Shown: positions 34,301 through 43,781, numbered from the stretch's first letter. The stretch is DNA of 64,000 bases from Mesorhabditis belari (GCA_958450365.1 CAUEEP010000732.1:682001-746000), one strand, 5' to 3'. The notes: a model not told the origin generated them from the sequence alone. Numbers and translations are program-made.

Positions 34301-36367
34301 GAAAAGCCTTTCTGGACTCTAATTTCTGGACCTTTCTGGACTTTCTGGACCTTTCTGGACCTTTCTGGACCTTTCTGGATCCCAAAATTTTCAAAACCAA
34401 ACCTGATTTTGTTTGATTGTCGTTCTAGGGCCTCTTCTCTTCAAGAACTTGTTCTCATCGTCAAACCTGTAAATGTAAACTTTTCTTGGTTTACGGTAAA
34501 GGTATATGAACTAAATGCGTAGATTTTTATGAAAACAACTCACGCATCAACATACGCAAAAGCGGCATGATCATAGGGGAAAATGAATGGAAGCGAGAGT
34601 GGATCGACCATTAAAGGAGCACCCATTGATCCACCCATTGATCCCATTCCAACATTCATCTCATCAACATCAATTTTCAAATTCATCGATTGAAGGGTTG
34701 ATGTGCCCTGAAAGAGTCGATAATTCTATCTTTTTGAGTTTATTGAACCCTAGCTTGAATTTGAGTTGAAATTGATTTGAAATTGAAATTGATTTGAAAT
34801 TCAAGCTAGGGTTAATGGATAATGAAATGTTAATGGTTAATGGATAAGGTCAATAAGATGAATCGAGCTCTTGAAATTGAATCCTCACCATTTCTTGGTG
34901 TGGCGGAGTGGGCACCTCGTCGTACAATGGAGTGGAATCTGTTGAAACGGAGGCTTCTAATAAACTCTTTTGTAAATTGTATCCCGAAAAAAAGTGCACC
35001 TTGTTGTGCATAGAATTGACACTCATTGATGAGACAACAGATCTCTCCACGCTCTTCATCCACCTGAACTTTGCCGTTTCTTGAGAAGTTGTGGCGAAAA
35101 GTTTCTGCCTGAGTTGGCTGAATGTTTGTTAATCCTATATATTGTAGTAAAAGGAGCTACCGTATTTCTTCGAATAGAAGACCGGGTAAAGAGTATGATC
35201 GCGTACTCCTGCGTAGCAGCCCTTATTAAAATTTCTTTTCTGCATAAAAGCTTTCAATGAAGTGCTATAGGGCTGGAAAATGACTCAAAAATACCAAATG
35301 AGCTAACAGATTTTTGAGCCATTTTCCAGCTCTATATCACTTGATTGAAAGCTTTTATGCAGAAAAGAAATTTTAAAAAGGGCTGCTACGCAGGAGTACG
35401 CGATCATACTCTTTACCCGGTCTTCTATTCGAAGAAATACGGTATCTTAAGAAATCACTAACATTTATGCAAAGAATCAAAATCAAAACCAAAGAATGAT
35501 GCTGACCGAAACTTGTTGTCCCGTCGTGAATCTTCTCGAACATCTCGCACATTTATGGCACTCCGAGTGGAAAACGATTTTTGGCTAAAAGGAAATAGAG
35601 ATCAAAAATAAGTATTAAGATAGTATTAAGATAGTAATAACTACAGTCAAACCTCGATTTAACAATTCGGCATTCTCCATTGTTAAATCGAACTTATTTA
35701 TAAGCTAAATAGCTTTCAAGAAACCAAAAATTGACATTAAGTTGATCGTTAAATCGTTATCATTCGATCGACATCGTTAAATCGAGGTTTAACTATGTTA
35801 CGCAATGAATCAAAAGTAAACCCACGGTCATTTTGAAGACAATATCATGTGGAGCGATTCCGTGTTTACAGCCGGCACATTGGAAAGTGCTGTGCTCTCT
35901 GAAAAAGTTCAGAAACTCTTCTAGCCAAAAATTGATCCTATACTTACTGAAAATAATGCTGCTGACAATAAAAATGCCCATTCTTTTCATAGCAAGTATT
36001 GGTGAGATTGTGCGAACAGATACAGCAATGCAGACAGCTCTCGTGATACGTCTAAAGGTTACGGTATGAGAAAGCTAAAGGTTAGGGCTAAAAGAAATCG
36101 TATTCTAGATTTAAACCAACTCACATTGTTCCCTATTCGACAAGCGTATCGATCAAAAATCGGCAATCGACACTCACCGCATGTTTCGAGGTGGTTTTTC
36201 TGAGATTACAATTGAGATTTCTGAGTTTTTCTACAATATAAAATTAAATTTACAATTTTTGTACTTTTTATAATTGAAACCTTTTCATAATGAAGACCAA
36301 TACTATTGACAACATCAGAGATAGCACTTAGAGGCTTCACATCGACAAACTCGAATGAATCAACCAT
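31398..36367 (-). CDS. mec-3: LIM-homeodomain transcription factor, mec-3 orthologue
   Basis: Twelve exons: 36281-36367 (ATG), 36125-36199, 35948-36051, 35826-35898, 35507-35584, 35000-35063, 34889-34956, 34544-34707, 34403-34466, 33444-33545, 31939-32050, 31398-31582 (TGA). They sum to 1176 nt (391 aa) and all phases close, including a 43-nt intron at 34957-34999. The N terminus has VKPLSAISDVVNSIG. LIM1 runs from CGECRLPIFDRYACR through HESCLHCCICSHNL to FYCQQHY; LIM2 from CAGCKHGIAPHDIVFK through FHSECHKCARCSRRF to ICCLINEC. The homeodomain begins RRGPRTTIKQNQLDVLN, continues PKPSKHARAKLASETGLSMR and ends VWFQNRRSKERRLKHL followed by CNYLRHYEQRGLIPP. These match the MEC-3 pattern rather than LIN-11 or other LIM-HD classes. 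MEC-3 specifies touch-receptor neurons together with a POU factor. The protein is longer than the roughly 320-aa C. elegans one because of a linker and an S/P-rich C-terminal tail. The intron between 33545 and 34403 holds a dead mariner. Confidence 0.93.
31670..31850 (+). repeat. 22-bp minisatellite (GGAACCAAATTTAGAGATAA)
   Basis: About eight units of GATAAGGAACCAAATTTAGA with variable AGAG insertions, just upstream (in gene sense) of the last mec-3 exon. The same unit occurs in the opposite orientation at 59618-59735. Confidence 0.9.
32392..33228. mobile_element. Inverted-repeat element with perfect 8-bp target duplication, nested palindromes
   Basis: Termini GGGAGTGGGACAAATGCG and complement are flanked by GATTTGGT on both sides (32384-32391 and 33229-33236). 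Terminal arms run about 75 bp and include repeated TTGCGCACC motifs. Inside are two further inverted-repeat pairs: about 32475-32580 against 32765-32870, and about 32870-32960 against 33020-33115. No open frame for a transposase is seen. An 8-bp duplication fits hAT, P or Merlin-type mobilisation. It lies in the mec-3 intron between 32050 and 33444. Confidence 0.85.
33730..34250 (-). pseudogene. Dead mariner transposase fragment in a mec-3 intron
   Basis: On the minus strand the DNA reads IILLYDNAACSSMTRDKLKK, then YSSDLALSDYHLF followed by a stop, then HFDSKDDVKKWLMDFFAGKS and FREKGF-like sequence. This is the C-terminal half of a mariner transposase with degraded catalytic motifs (YDNA for HDNA, YSSDLALSDY for YSPDLAPSDY). 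It lies between two homeodomain exons of the mec-3 gene. Confidence 0.75.
35158..35444. mobile_element. Long-palindrome MITE (TACCGTATTTCTTCGAATAG ends)
   Basis: A 287-bp near-perfect palindrome with arms of more than 120 bp, starting TACCGTATTTCTTCGAATAG and ending with the complement. Arms carry GACCGGGTAAAGAGTATGAT. It lies in the mec-3 intron 35064-35506. Confidence 0.88.
35644..35795. mobile_element. Pogo/Tigger-like MITE
   Basis: The left end CAGTCAAACCTCGATTTAAC follows TA; the right end is CGTTAAATCGAGGTTTAACTA. CAGT-plus-ACCTCG termini are typical of the pogo/Tigger group of Tc1/mariner elements. 150 bp, hairpin, no coding content. It is in a mec-3 intron. Confidence 0.7.
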
Positions 36368-36500
36368 TGGATTGATGAATGAATCTGGAGATGAGAAATT
36401 ATGAAAAGTGAAAGATGAAAGTGGTAAAATGAACAAAATGGAAATTCATTGGCACCACGGTAGATCGAACCCGGGTCGGGTGGGTCACGATCCAAGCCCG
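36331..36500 (-). repeat. mec-3 5' end segment, copy 1 (partner at 37001-37170)
   Basis: The segment containing the mec-3 start (CGACAAACTCGAATGAAT, TCTGGAGATGAGAAATTATG, AAAATGAACAAAATGG-like, then a GATCGAACCCGGGTCGG block) matches 37001-37170 (CGACAAACTCGAATGAAT, TCTGGAGATGAGAAATTATG, GTCGAACTCGGATCGAG) in the same orientation. Confidence 0.8.
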
Positions 36501-36526
36501 CTGCCAACTGCGCCATGCCGACCCCA
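36452..36526 (-). pseudogene. tRNA-like sequence upstream of mec-3
   Basis: The minus strand GGTCGGCATGGCGCAGTTGG carries an A-box-like motif, and CCCGGGTTCGATCT a B-box. The 3' side does not complete the acceptor stem. It lies about 90 bp upstream of the mec-3 ATG in gene sense. Confidence 0.55.
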
Positions 36527-36831
36527 AGATACGCCCAAGAAAAACTCGGTGTTAAGCTAGTTTCTTGGTTGTTTAGTGCAAAAAAAACTGTGCAAAGTAC
36601 TGAAATCTGTTCAGGAAACTACAATAAATCTAATAGAGTCAAACTGAGGTCAAATTCTTAAAAAGGGGTGTCAATGTCATGCGGGAAAGGGGGCACCGTA
36701 GTCTATCGAATATTTAAGGCTTTCCCCCTCCCCGAAGTGATATAGCGGCCATTCATGTCAAATTGGCCCTTCCTTTTCTCTTTCTTTCCATTGTTCTATA
36801 GAGTTTTCTGTACTTGCACTCGTCTCAAGAA

Positions 36832-36846
36832 ACTATGCATTTCGAA
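36832..36846 (-). promoter_or_regulatory. Candidate POU/MEC-3-type site upstream of mec-3
   Basis: The minus strand reads GAAATGCATAG about 470 bp upstream of the mec-3 ATG. In C. elegans, UNC-86:MEC-3 heterodimers bind AATGCAT-type sites in the mec-3 promoter. A single match to a short motif is weak evidence. Confidence 0.3.
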
Positions 36847-37000
36847 TCAAAGCTGCTTGCCTTTTTACCTCAAAGCTTCTACAGTTTGAGTTGAATTTGA
36901 AAAATCTTTGACAGGGATCTAGATCCTGTCATCGATCTTCGATCTAGATCTTAGTGAAGCCTTAAATCTGAATCAAGGGAAGACTTAGAGTTAAGAATAG

Positions 37001-37170
37001 TTTCATATCGACAAACTCGAATGAATTGGAATGAATGGTTGCATTGGATTGAGGAATGGATCTGGAGATGAGAAATTATGGAAAGTGAAAGGTGAAGGAA
37101 CAAAATGAATTGATTGAAAATTGATTGGTACATTGATTGATTGAACAGTGGGTCGAACTCGGATCGAGTG
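37001..37170 (-). repeat. Duplicated relic of the mec-3 5' end, copy 2
   Basis: Direct partner of 36331-36500. It has lost the equivalent start codon context (GAATGGTTGCATTGG instead of ...CAACCATTGG) and is not followed by LIM-coding exons, so it is a non-coding duplicate. Confidence 0.75.
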
Positions 37171-37867
37171 GGTGAAAACGTGCTGGGAAAGCTTCACACT
37201 CCGTGCGGGGAAAGCGCGCTGCTAACATAGGAAATCTTTTAAAAATTTGGGATTAGTTGACAAAGCTCTTTCTTGTCAAGGTTTGAAGACAAATTGGCGG
37301 TTTGGTGAAAGGCGAAATTTTTGGAAATTTTCCGAAATTGCGGAATCGGTTAAGAAAAACCGAAATCCATGGCTGAGAATTCGAATTGCAGTAATTGGTA
37401 CTTGGAAAAATGATTTCATTGGATTTTGGATTTTCTTGAAACATTTTGTATCAAAGAAATTTTAGTACAAGCAAAAAACTATCTTACTACATTATTCAAA
37501 AGTTACTTTAGAAATAAGAGTGCATTTGAACGTTTTCTCTCATTTAACTCATTTTCTAAAATGTGTCAATCTTTGAAAGGTATCGTAATCTTGTCTCTAG
37601 TCATCAAAGTCAACAGCCTGAACAAAACCAGTAAGATTACGGTAGTATTCCGATGTTTAGACCAAAAGGAATTGGTTAGAAAGTTCCTTTTTCTTTCCTT
37701 TAGGGGTAACGAAGTTTAGATAAAAATCCAAATTTTACCGTTCTTTTCAAATATAGATGAATTAGATGAATTGCAGGATAGGCTACTTTGCGCCAAATTT
37801 TTTGCGCAACTGGGTCATTTAATCATAATCATAAAAAAGTTTTTCACGAAATGTTCCAAGAAAAGTA

Positions 37868-37962
37868 AAGAACCCCACCCCAATGGAACTGAACCCGCGA
37901 GCATTTATTTCGCAATCTAGCACACTACCCCCTAAGCCACCGGAGCTTCTACCACCCTTTGG
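37868..37962 (-). pseudogene. tRNA-like sequence inside the 37776-38413 element
   Basis: The minus strand reads CCGGTGGCTTAGGGGGTAGT (A-box-like) and later CGCGGGTTCAGTTCC (B-box-like). No full cloverleaf. Confidence 0.5.
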
Positions 37963-38074
37963 CGAGACGCCCTGTTAAAGGTCAGGTCCTTTTTCGCGGC
38001 GAGGTTTTGAAGTAAAGGGCTGAGTTAAGCAGTTATGGCAGTCATGGCCGACCGAAGGTTATGGCAATTATGGC

Positions 38075-38145
38075 AGTCATGGCCGAGTGGCTAGGAGCCC
38101 AGGCTCGGGAGTCGATATCAAGGGTTCAAGCCCGCTGAGATTATT
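38075..38145 (+). pseudogene. tRNA-like sequence inside the 37776-38413 element
   Basis: The plus strand ATGGCCGAGTGGCTAGGAGC resembles a Ser/Leu-type A-box region and AAGGGTTCAAGCCCGCT a B-box with T-arm pairing. The acceptor stem is not evident. A shortened tandem copy GGCAGTCATGGCCGA lies just upstream. Confidence 0.55.
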
Positions 38146-39087
38146 ACGTTTTTTTGTCATATATGGGTTAATAACGTGTTTCTTGGAGTGAAGGGCTTTT
38201 TGTAACTAAGCTCGGTCTTTTGCGCAACTCGCCATCTAAGTCGGCCTTCTAAGTCGGCCAATCTTTATGATTTTGGTGTCATTTTCTTACACTTATTGAG
38301 ATATACAAAAATGACACCAAAATGATAAAGATTAGCCCACTTAGGAGAAAGTTATGGCGAGTTTCGCAAATGACCCTGTTGCGCAAATAAAACGGCGGAA
38401 ATTAAACTACCCCGAATTGCAAGCATTTTAGATTCTGGTACAAGTTTGATCTCATCAATGATTCCCGATTAGCGCAGTGATTGATTGAAAAGAGAGGGGA
38501 TGTCATTGAGTGAAACCATCTGTCAGACAATCGTCTTTCCCCGAACAGTCAATCACATTGTCACTTCATGGCTATTCTAAAAAGAAGAGAGAAAGAAGCG
38601 ATCGACACGCAAGACTCACTTCCATTTGCCCATCTCCCCCCATCTCCCCCATTTCTCCCATTCCTCCATTTCCCTCCATTTCCCTCCATTTTGACACCAA
38701 TCACAGTAATTATTCATTTATATTGCCAGTCTAATACTTCCATTTCAATATCGCCTTGTGATTAATCAATTTTTAGAGATTTCGAGTTTTTTAAAGACTT
38801 TGTAATAGATAAATTTATTATAAAAATGATTTATCTCAAGAAAAACTCGTCGTACTGCTCAATTCGCTATCAATTCTGTTTCGTTTTCTTCCTCCATTCA
38901 TTGGATCGAGTGTAATCATTGCATTCTTTGACGTAATTTCCACAACGGGACGCATCGAGGTCATCGTTTGACGTAACATTTCTTGGATTGCCGAGCGTTT
39001 TTTCTAAGATTTATTTAAATTTCGATTATCTTGTACTTGGCTGTAAAACGGATGTGTTCTAGGAAACGAAAAAAGCTGTTTCTTAAA

Positions 39088-39164
39088 GAAAGAAAGAAAG
39101 AAGGAAGGAAGGAAGGAAGGAAGGAAGGAAGGAAGGAAGGAAGGAAGAAAGAAAGAAAGAAAGA
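39088..39164. repeat. GAAGGAAG microsatellite
   Basis: (GAAA)n(GGAA)n(GAAA)n simple sequence downstream of the chemoreceptor-like gene. Confidence 0.95.
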
Positions 39165-39314
39165 ATCTGACCCTTTTCAATGAAGGAAATATGTGATAGA
39201 CTGGCCGTAAAATAAAACCAAAAATCTTCTTTCGATAGGCCAAATGAACAAAAGAAATCGTAATTGAGAGTACGATAGAATAGAGAAAAGTCCAGATTTG
39301 AAGAATTGAGAGCT

Positions 39315-39953
39315 CTAAAAACGGTCGTTTCCAGCTAAGTACTGAAAATGTTTACGAAGCTGAAGTTTCGAGAGAATCTCCGTGCCGATCAGTGTGAGGA
39401 AAACTGGGATTACAATCTGGAAAATAACAAAATAAACTGTTCTATTGGCTTAAATTTGACAATGACATACCATAGCCGCTAACTCGAAGAGCGCCCTTTT
39501 GTGATGAGCAAAAAATTTTCCGTCTTGCATTTTCGGATCCGAGAGAACACGTATGGAATTGTAAATGGTGAGTCCAATAATTACCGAATCGACAAATAAA
39601 ATGAGGGCAAAGAATGTGATTGGAATCACGGGGAATGGTAGAGGAAGTTGCAGATCGGAGGGGGATCCGGTGGGCAGATCGAGAGCGGAAATCGAGATAT
39701 GGAGATGACTGTAAGCGTCGAAGAGAAGGGAGATCACCGGAAGGAATGTTAGGGAATGGAGAGCGATGAGTGAACGGACCAGATTGCTGAAGGGCCGCTC
39801 GACGAAGACTGCTTCCACTGCCTGCAATGGCGCAAGTTGTTTGTATCTATTGGGTTGGGGGAAAAAAAGGGGGCGGGAAAAAAAAAAAAAATAAAAAATT
39901 TTTTTTTTTTTTTTTAAAAAAATATTTTTTTTTTTTTATTAATTGATTAAATA

Positions 39954-39997
<44 letters not shown>

Positions 39998-40014
39998 CAC
40001 CAAAAAAAAAAAAA

Positions 40015-40059
<45 letters not shown>

Positions 40060-40162
40060 TTTATTTTTTTTAAATTATAAAAATAAAAATTTTTAATTTT
40101 TTTTTTTTTTTAATAAAAAAAAAAAAAAAGGGAGGAAATTTAAAAAAATTATTTTATTATTT

Positions 40163-40194
<32 letters not shown>

Positions 40195-42579
40195 GTTTGT
40201 TTTTTTTTAAAAAAAAAAGAAGGGGGTTTTTTTGTTTTTTTTTTATGTGTGTGGTGTGAAAATTGTGGGGTTTTTTTATGGGGTATTTAAGGGGAGTTTG
40301 GGGGGGGTTTTTGTTTTGATTGGGGTTTGTTTGGGTTGGTTTTCTTCCCCCCCTCCCCACCTACTATCTAAAAGAGCGGTGTCTGTGGTAATCGTATTTC
40401 TACCTAACGTATCTCAACTAGTCATACTGTAAAGCTTGATCGATCAGCAAGCAGTGTTCTGGCTTTCTTCTAAGGACAAACATGAATCAAGTGTGTTCGA
40501 AAGGGTACGATCAAGTAAATAAGACAAGTTCAATGTCTCCCAAGCAAACCTTCAATCGATAAAGAAAACACTGCACATGAGCACACATCAGAGAAATTCC
40601 CAAGTACAAGATTAGTGCCTAAAATGGGATTGATACTATTGGGTTGGTGAATTGAAAACTGCCGGCTATTGTCACATGTGACAGTTTGAGCACTTTCTTC
40701 AAAAGAAACCCATTTTGGTGTCAATGGAAAAGTTGTAGAGAATCAAAAATCAAGCTTATATCCAAATTTTCAGAACGATTCAAAAACTGGTTTTCAAGAA
40801 ATGCTAAATTTACGAATTTTCACAAAACTTGCATTTTAAGCGAAACTACTAAGTGTATCTTTTTGCAAATTTGGCTATAAACCTCATTTTTGATCCTCTA
40901 CAACTTTTCCATTGACACCAAAATGGGTTTCTTTTGAAGAAAGTGCTCAAATGCTCAAACTGGGACATCTCCAGTCCTCCATTTTTGAGTCTCACACACA
41001 AACCAAATCCTAAAAAAAAACCAAAAACCAAAATCCCAAGCCCGATTTGCACCAGAAGAAGTTTATGCTCTACGTTTTCTGGGATATGGAGGGAGTGATA
41101 TACTGGGAGTTGCTGGATAGCAAGACGACCGTTAATGCAATCAAATACAGTGAACAGTTGGGAAAGGTGAATGAATCCCTGAAGCAGAATAGGCCCTCCA
41201 GGTCAAAAATCGTTCTCATCCACGACAACGCGCGCCCTCATGTTGCAAAATTGACTCACTCTAAAATAAATAGCCTTGTTTGGGAAATTTTGGCGCAATC
41301 CCCATACAGTCCGGACCTCGCCCCTTTTGATTACTATTTATTCCGGATCATGAGTAATGAGCTTTCGGGAGAACACTTCGATTCAGAAGAAGCAGTCAAA
41401 AATTGGCTTTGAAAGTTTTTCGATTCAAAACCAAAATCCTACTACGAAAGAGGAATCCGCAAATTGCCTGTAAAATGGGCACAAGTCGTCAATAATAATG
41501 GAAATTATTTGGAATGAATTTATAGTTTTATGTTGAATAAATTTTAGTTCAAAGTCCGGCAGTTTTCAATTCACCAACCCAATATTATAGAATGTTTTTT
41601 ACCGTAACAATCGGCATCGCTTTTAGGGGGAAGGTAAAATTTGAATACGAGACGAGAAAAGAGACGTCCTCGTTGCCAGAGATAATGGTGAGTTGAGGAG
41701 ACAAACAGAAGACGAGCAACGAATAGAGAAGAGACAAAAACTGGAAAATGAAATGTAAAGTGCGGCTTACTACAGAGCTTCCGGTAAGCTTTCGTTTTCG
41801 ACTCACATACATCTTACTAAATCGAATATGGAGAATCATTTTGAAATCAATAACTGCCAAATAAACTGGCAAACGGGTAAAAATTCAAATGAAATTTCGA
41901 AAATAGGCTTTAAAGAGCGGTTTGAATAACTAGGATTTGGCCAAGATTCCAATTAAATTTCAAAACGGAATCGACTTTTAAGCGAACTTCTCTACTAAAA
42001 CTTCATTTTTTTTAAATTACGACTTACAATGAGCAATCAACGGGTAAAAACGTGTATTGCATTTAAAGAAAAAGTCAAAAGCCAATAGCTGGACCTCACC
42101 ATTGAGAGGCCGGTCACTATCCACTAGGCCACCAATGCTGATTGCCCGGTGATTGAAAAACGCTCTTTAAAGTTTATCTTTGAAATTTCAAATGAATTTT
42201 TACTCGTTTGCAAGTTTATTTGGCAGTTATTGATTTCAAAATGAATCTCCATACTCGATTTAGTAAGATGTGTGATTCGGAAACGTTTCTCACTAGAATT
42301 TCGTTCCATTCCCTAGTTAGAAAGGTTCAATCTTTCTAGGTAAACTCAAATGGCTTCCAATGAGCCTAAATGCTCGCTCGATGAACCCTTCTCCAGTTCT
42401 TTGCCCAGTACTTTACATGGTAATTGATATTTAAATTATTGAGAAACCTGTATTTGTAGCAGAAAATATTTGTATTTCTCCATTTCTCTTGATAGACTCG
42501 AAGCGATGAAGATGATACCAAAAGAATGGGTGATGAAGAGAAGAAATGATAGGATTTGATTGAGGAATGGAGATGGCAT
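39315..42579 (-). CDS. Serpentine chemoreceptor-like multi-pass membrane protein
   Basis: Four exons: 42448-42579 (ATG), 41603-41740, 39471-39821, 39315-39416 (TAG). All are phase 0, giving 240 aa. The start has a signal-like or TM1 segment (NQILSFLLFITHSFGIIFIA) followed by SREMEKYKYFLLQIQ, which resembles the post-TM1 segment of nematode Srh/Sri/Str receptors (M..YK..LL). Further hydrophobic stretches are FLSLLYSLLVFCL, SLIALHSLTFLPVISLLF, FPVIPITFFALILFVDSVII and IVIPVFLTLIG, preceded by HHKRALFELAAM as in the region before TM6. Only about five to six membrane segments are present, against seven and more than 300 aa in intact receptors, so exons may be missing or the gene may be degenerate. 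The 1.8-kb intron 2 contains a mariner element (40639-41582) and an A/T-rich bad-sequence tract. A different 7TM or unknown nematode family is possible. Confidence 0.55.
39850..40360. other. Degenerate poly-A/poly-T tract, probably bad consensus
   Basis: It starts with TTGGGTTGGGG, a mariner-type terminus next to TA, then becomes about 480 bp of long A, T and late G runs before normal sequence resumes. This suggests that a hairpin element was poorly resolved. It lies in the chemoreceptor intron 2. Confidence 0.8.
40639..41582 (+). mobile_element. Mariner-type transposon copy with partial transposase
   Basis: The element is bounded by inverted repeats beginning TTGGGTTGGTGAATTGAAAA and ending with the complement, flanked by TA on both sides (target duplication). 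Its right part encodes the C-terminal half of a mariner transposase (41047-41412): LYVFWDMEGVIYWELL, the catalytic-Asp motif IVLIHDNARPHVAKLT, then YSPDLAPFDYYLF carrying the third acidic residue. The N-terminal half is missing. Its place is taken by a roughly 330-bp internal inverted repeat (about 40680-41010) also present in the shorter copies at 11971 and 25721. The copy is therefore non-autonomous. It sits in intron 2 of the chemoreceptor-like gene. Confidence 0.88.
41786..42290. repeat. Inverted repeat flanking a tRNA-like core, in a chemoreceptor intron
   Basis: The left arm (about 41786-41930, AATATGGAGAATCATTTTGA ... AATTCAAATGAAATTTC) is repeated inverted at about 42160-42290 (TTGAAATTTCAAATGAATTT ... 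ATTTCAAAATGAATCTCCAT). The centre holds a tRNA-like A-box on the minus strand (TGGCCTAGTGGATAG, about 42105-42135). Part of the left arm abuts exon 41603-41740. Confidence 0.75.
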
Positions 42580-42675
42580 TGTCTAGAAGTTTAATTTAAA
42601 GATGATAAAGAGAAGAAATGATAGGATTTGATTGAGGAATGGAGATGGCATTGTCTAGAAGTTTAATTTAAAGAT
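42532..42675. repeat. 72-bp tandem duplication of the chemoreceptor start
   Basis: Two near-identical units, offset 72 bp, carry AGAGAAGAAATGATAGGATT, GGAGATGGCATTGTCTAGAA and GTTTAATTTAAAGAT. The first unit contains the ATG (42577-42579) and first codons of the chemoreceptor-like gene on the minus strand; the second lies just upstream. Confidence 0.9.
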
Positions 42676-42978
42676 ATGACTGATAGAAATTCGTTTTTCT
42701 GGCACTATTTTCCTGAAAGCTTTCTGACACTCAATCATGTGGTTGAGCTTAAGAAAAGCCGAGATTTGATGATCAAATGGGGATTTGCTGAGTTATTCCA
42801 TGAAAAATTTGAACTCAACTAGCCAAACTCAAGCTTTTCCACGGTGCAAAAAGGGTGTACTTTTTTATTTGCTAAACGCAATCCCTTTTTTTGCGAAACG
42901 CTATCTGGTGCACTTGAATAAGCTTAAGAAATCTTAAACATTGCCAACTTTACCGTATTCTTTGCAACCCAATTTTAC

Positions 42979-43208
42979 GGGGTAGGCTACTTTGCGTCAA
43001 ATTTTTTTTTGCGGTCGTTTGCGCAACTCCCCATAACTTTCTTCTAATTCGGCTAATCTTTATGATTTTGGTGTCATTTTATAAATCTCAATAAGTGCAA
43101 CAAAATGAAACCGAAATGATAAAGATTGGCTGACTTAGAAGAAAGTTATGGCGAGTTGCGCAAATGACCCAGTTGCGCAAAAAAATATTCCGGAAATTAG
43201 CCTACCCC
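42979..43208. mobile_element. GGGGTAGGCTA inverted-repeat MITE
   Basis: Inverted ends GGGGTAGGCTACTTTGCG and TAGCCTACCCC are flanked by AATTTTAC (42971-42978) and AATTCTAC (43209-43216), an 8-bp duplication with one mismatch. The arms continue through TTTGCGCAACT and AACTTTCTTCTAA into a hairpin. Its right end plus flank is repeated twice more in tandem up to about 43270. Confidence 0.8.
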
Positions 43209-43781
43209 AATTCTACTATAAATATTAGCCTACCCCAATTCTACTATAAATATTAGCCTACCCCAATTCTACTACAATTACTTATATTATTTCAAAAACA
43301 AACTCTATTTTAGTCAAATTCGAAGCAGAAAAGAGAAATGATTTTCAATTTGCAATGCAAAATATTTTTCTGATTTCCCAGCAATCAACCTCACATTGTT
43401 CTACAAATAAAAAGAAAATTTTCCTCTTTTCTTCAGCTCATTTGATGTCATTGCCTTAAAAAAGGTTTCCTCTTTGAAATTTTTTTCAAAAATTCAAAAT
43501 TTCAATCAGAAATGGTGGATGTCAAGAATTTGGAAATTTTCAGCGAAAAGGGAAAACAAATTGGGGAATTTGAAAGAATTTGAAAGAATTTCGATAGAAA
43601 TCCAATTATTTGAGTCCAACTTTTTGCACGATTTGTGTCAAAGCTCAGAAATTTTCTCAGATTTCTCACGATTCAAACGAAGAGATTTATTCTTTTTTTT
43701 CTTTCAATGCTCCTTCACGCGTCGTTGCTGAGAAAATTCTACAAATTTCGAGGAACTCGGTGAGTTGCCTTTTTGAGAGTC

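Larger units (their letters stand above)
37776..38413. mobile_element. GGxTAGGCTAC-type inverted-repeat element with 8-bp target duplication
   Basis: The left end GGATAGGCTACTTTGCGCC and right end (complement of GGGGTAGTTTAATTTCCGCC) are flanked by GAATTGCA on both sides (37768-37775 and 38414-38421). It shares ends and the TTGCGCAACT / CATTTGCGCAA motifs with the 42979 element, but is longer because it includes two tRNA-like sequences (about 37870-37960 minus strand; about 38080-38145 plus strand). Confidence 0.8.

Noticed and set aside
41047..41412. Independent host gene of 121 aa
   Set aside because: It is the C-terminal half of a mariner transposase within clear TTGGGTTGG termini.
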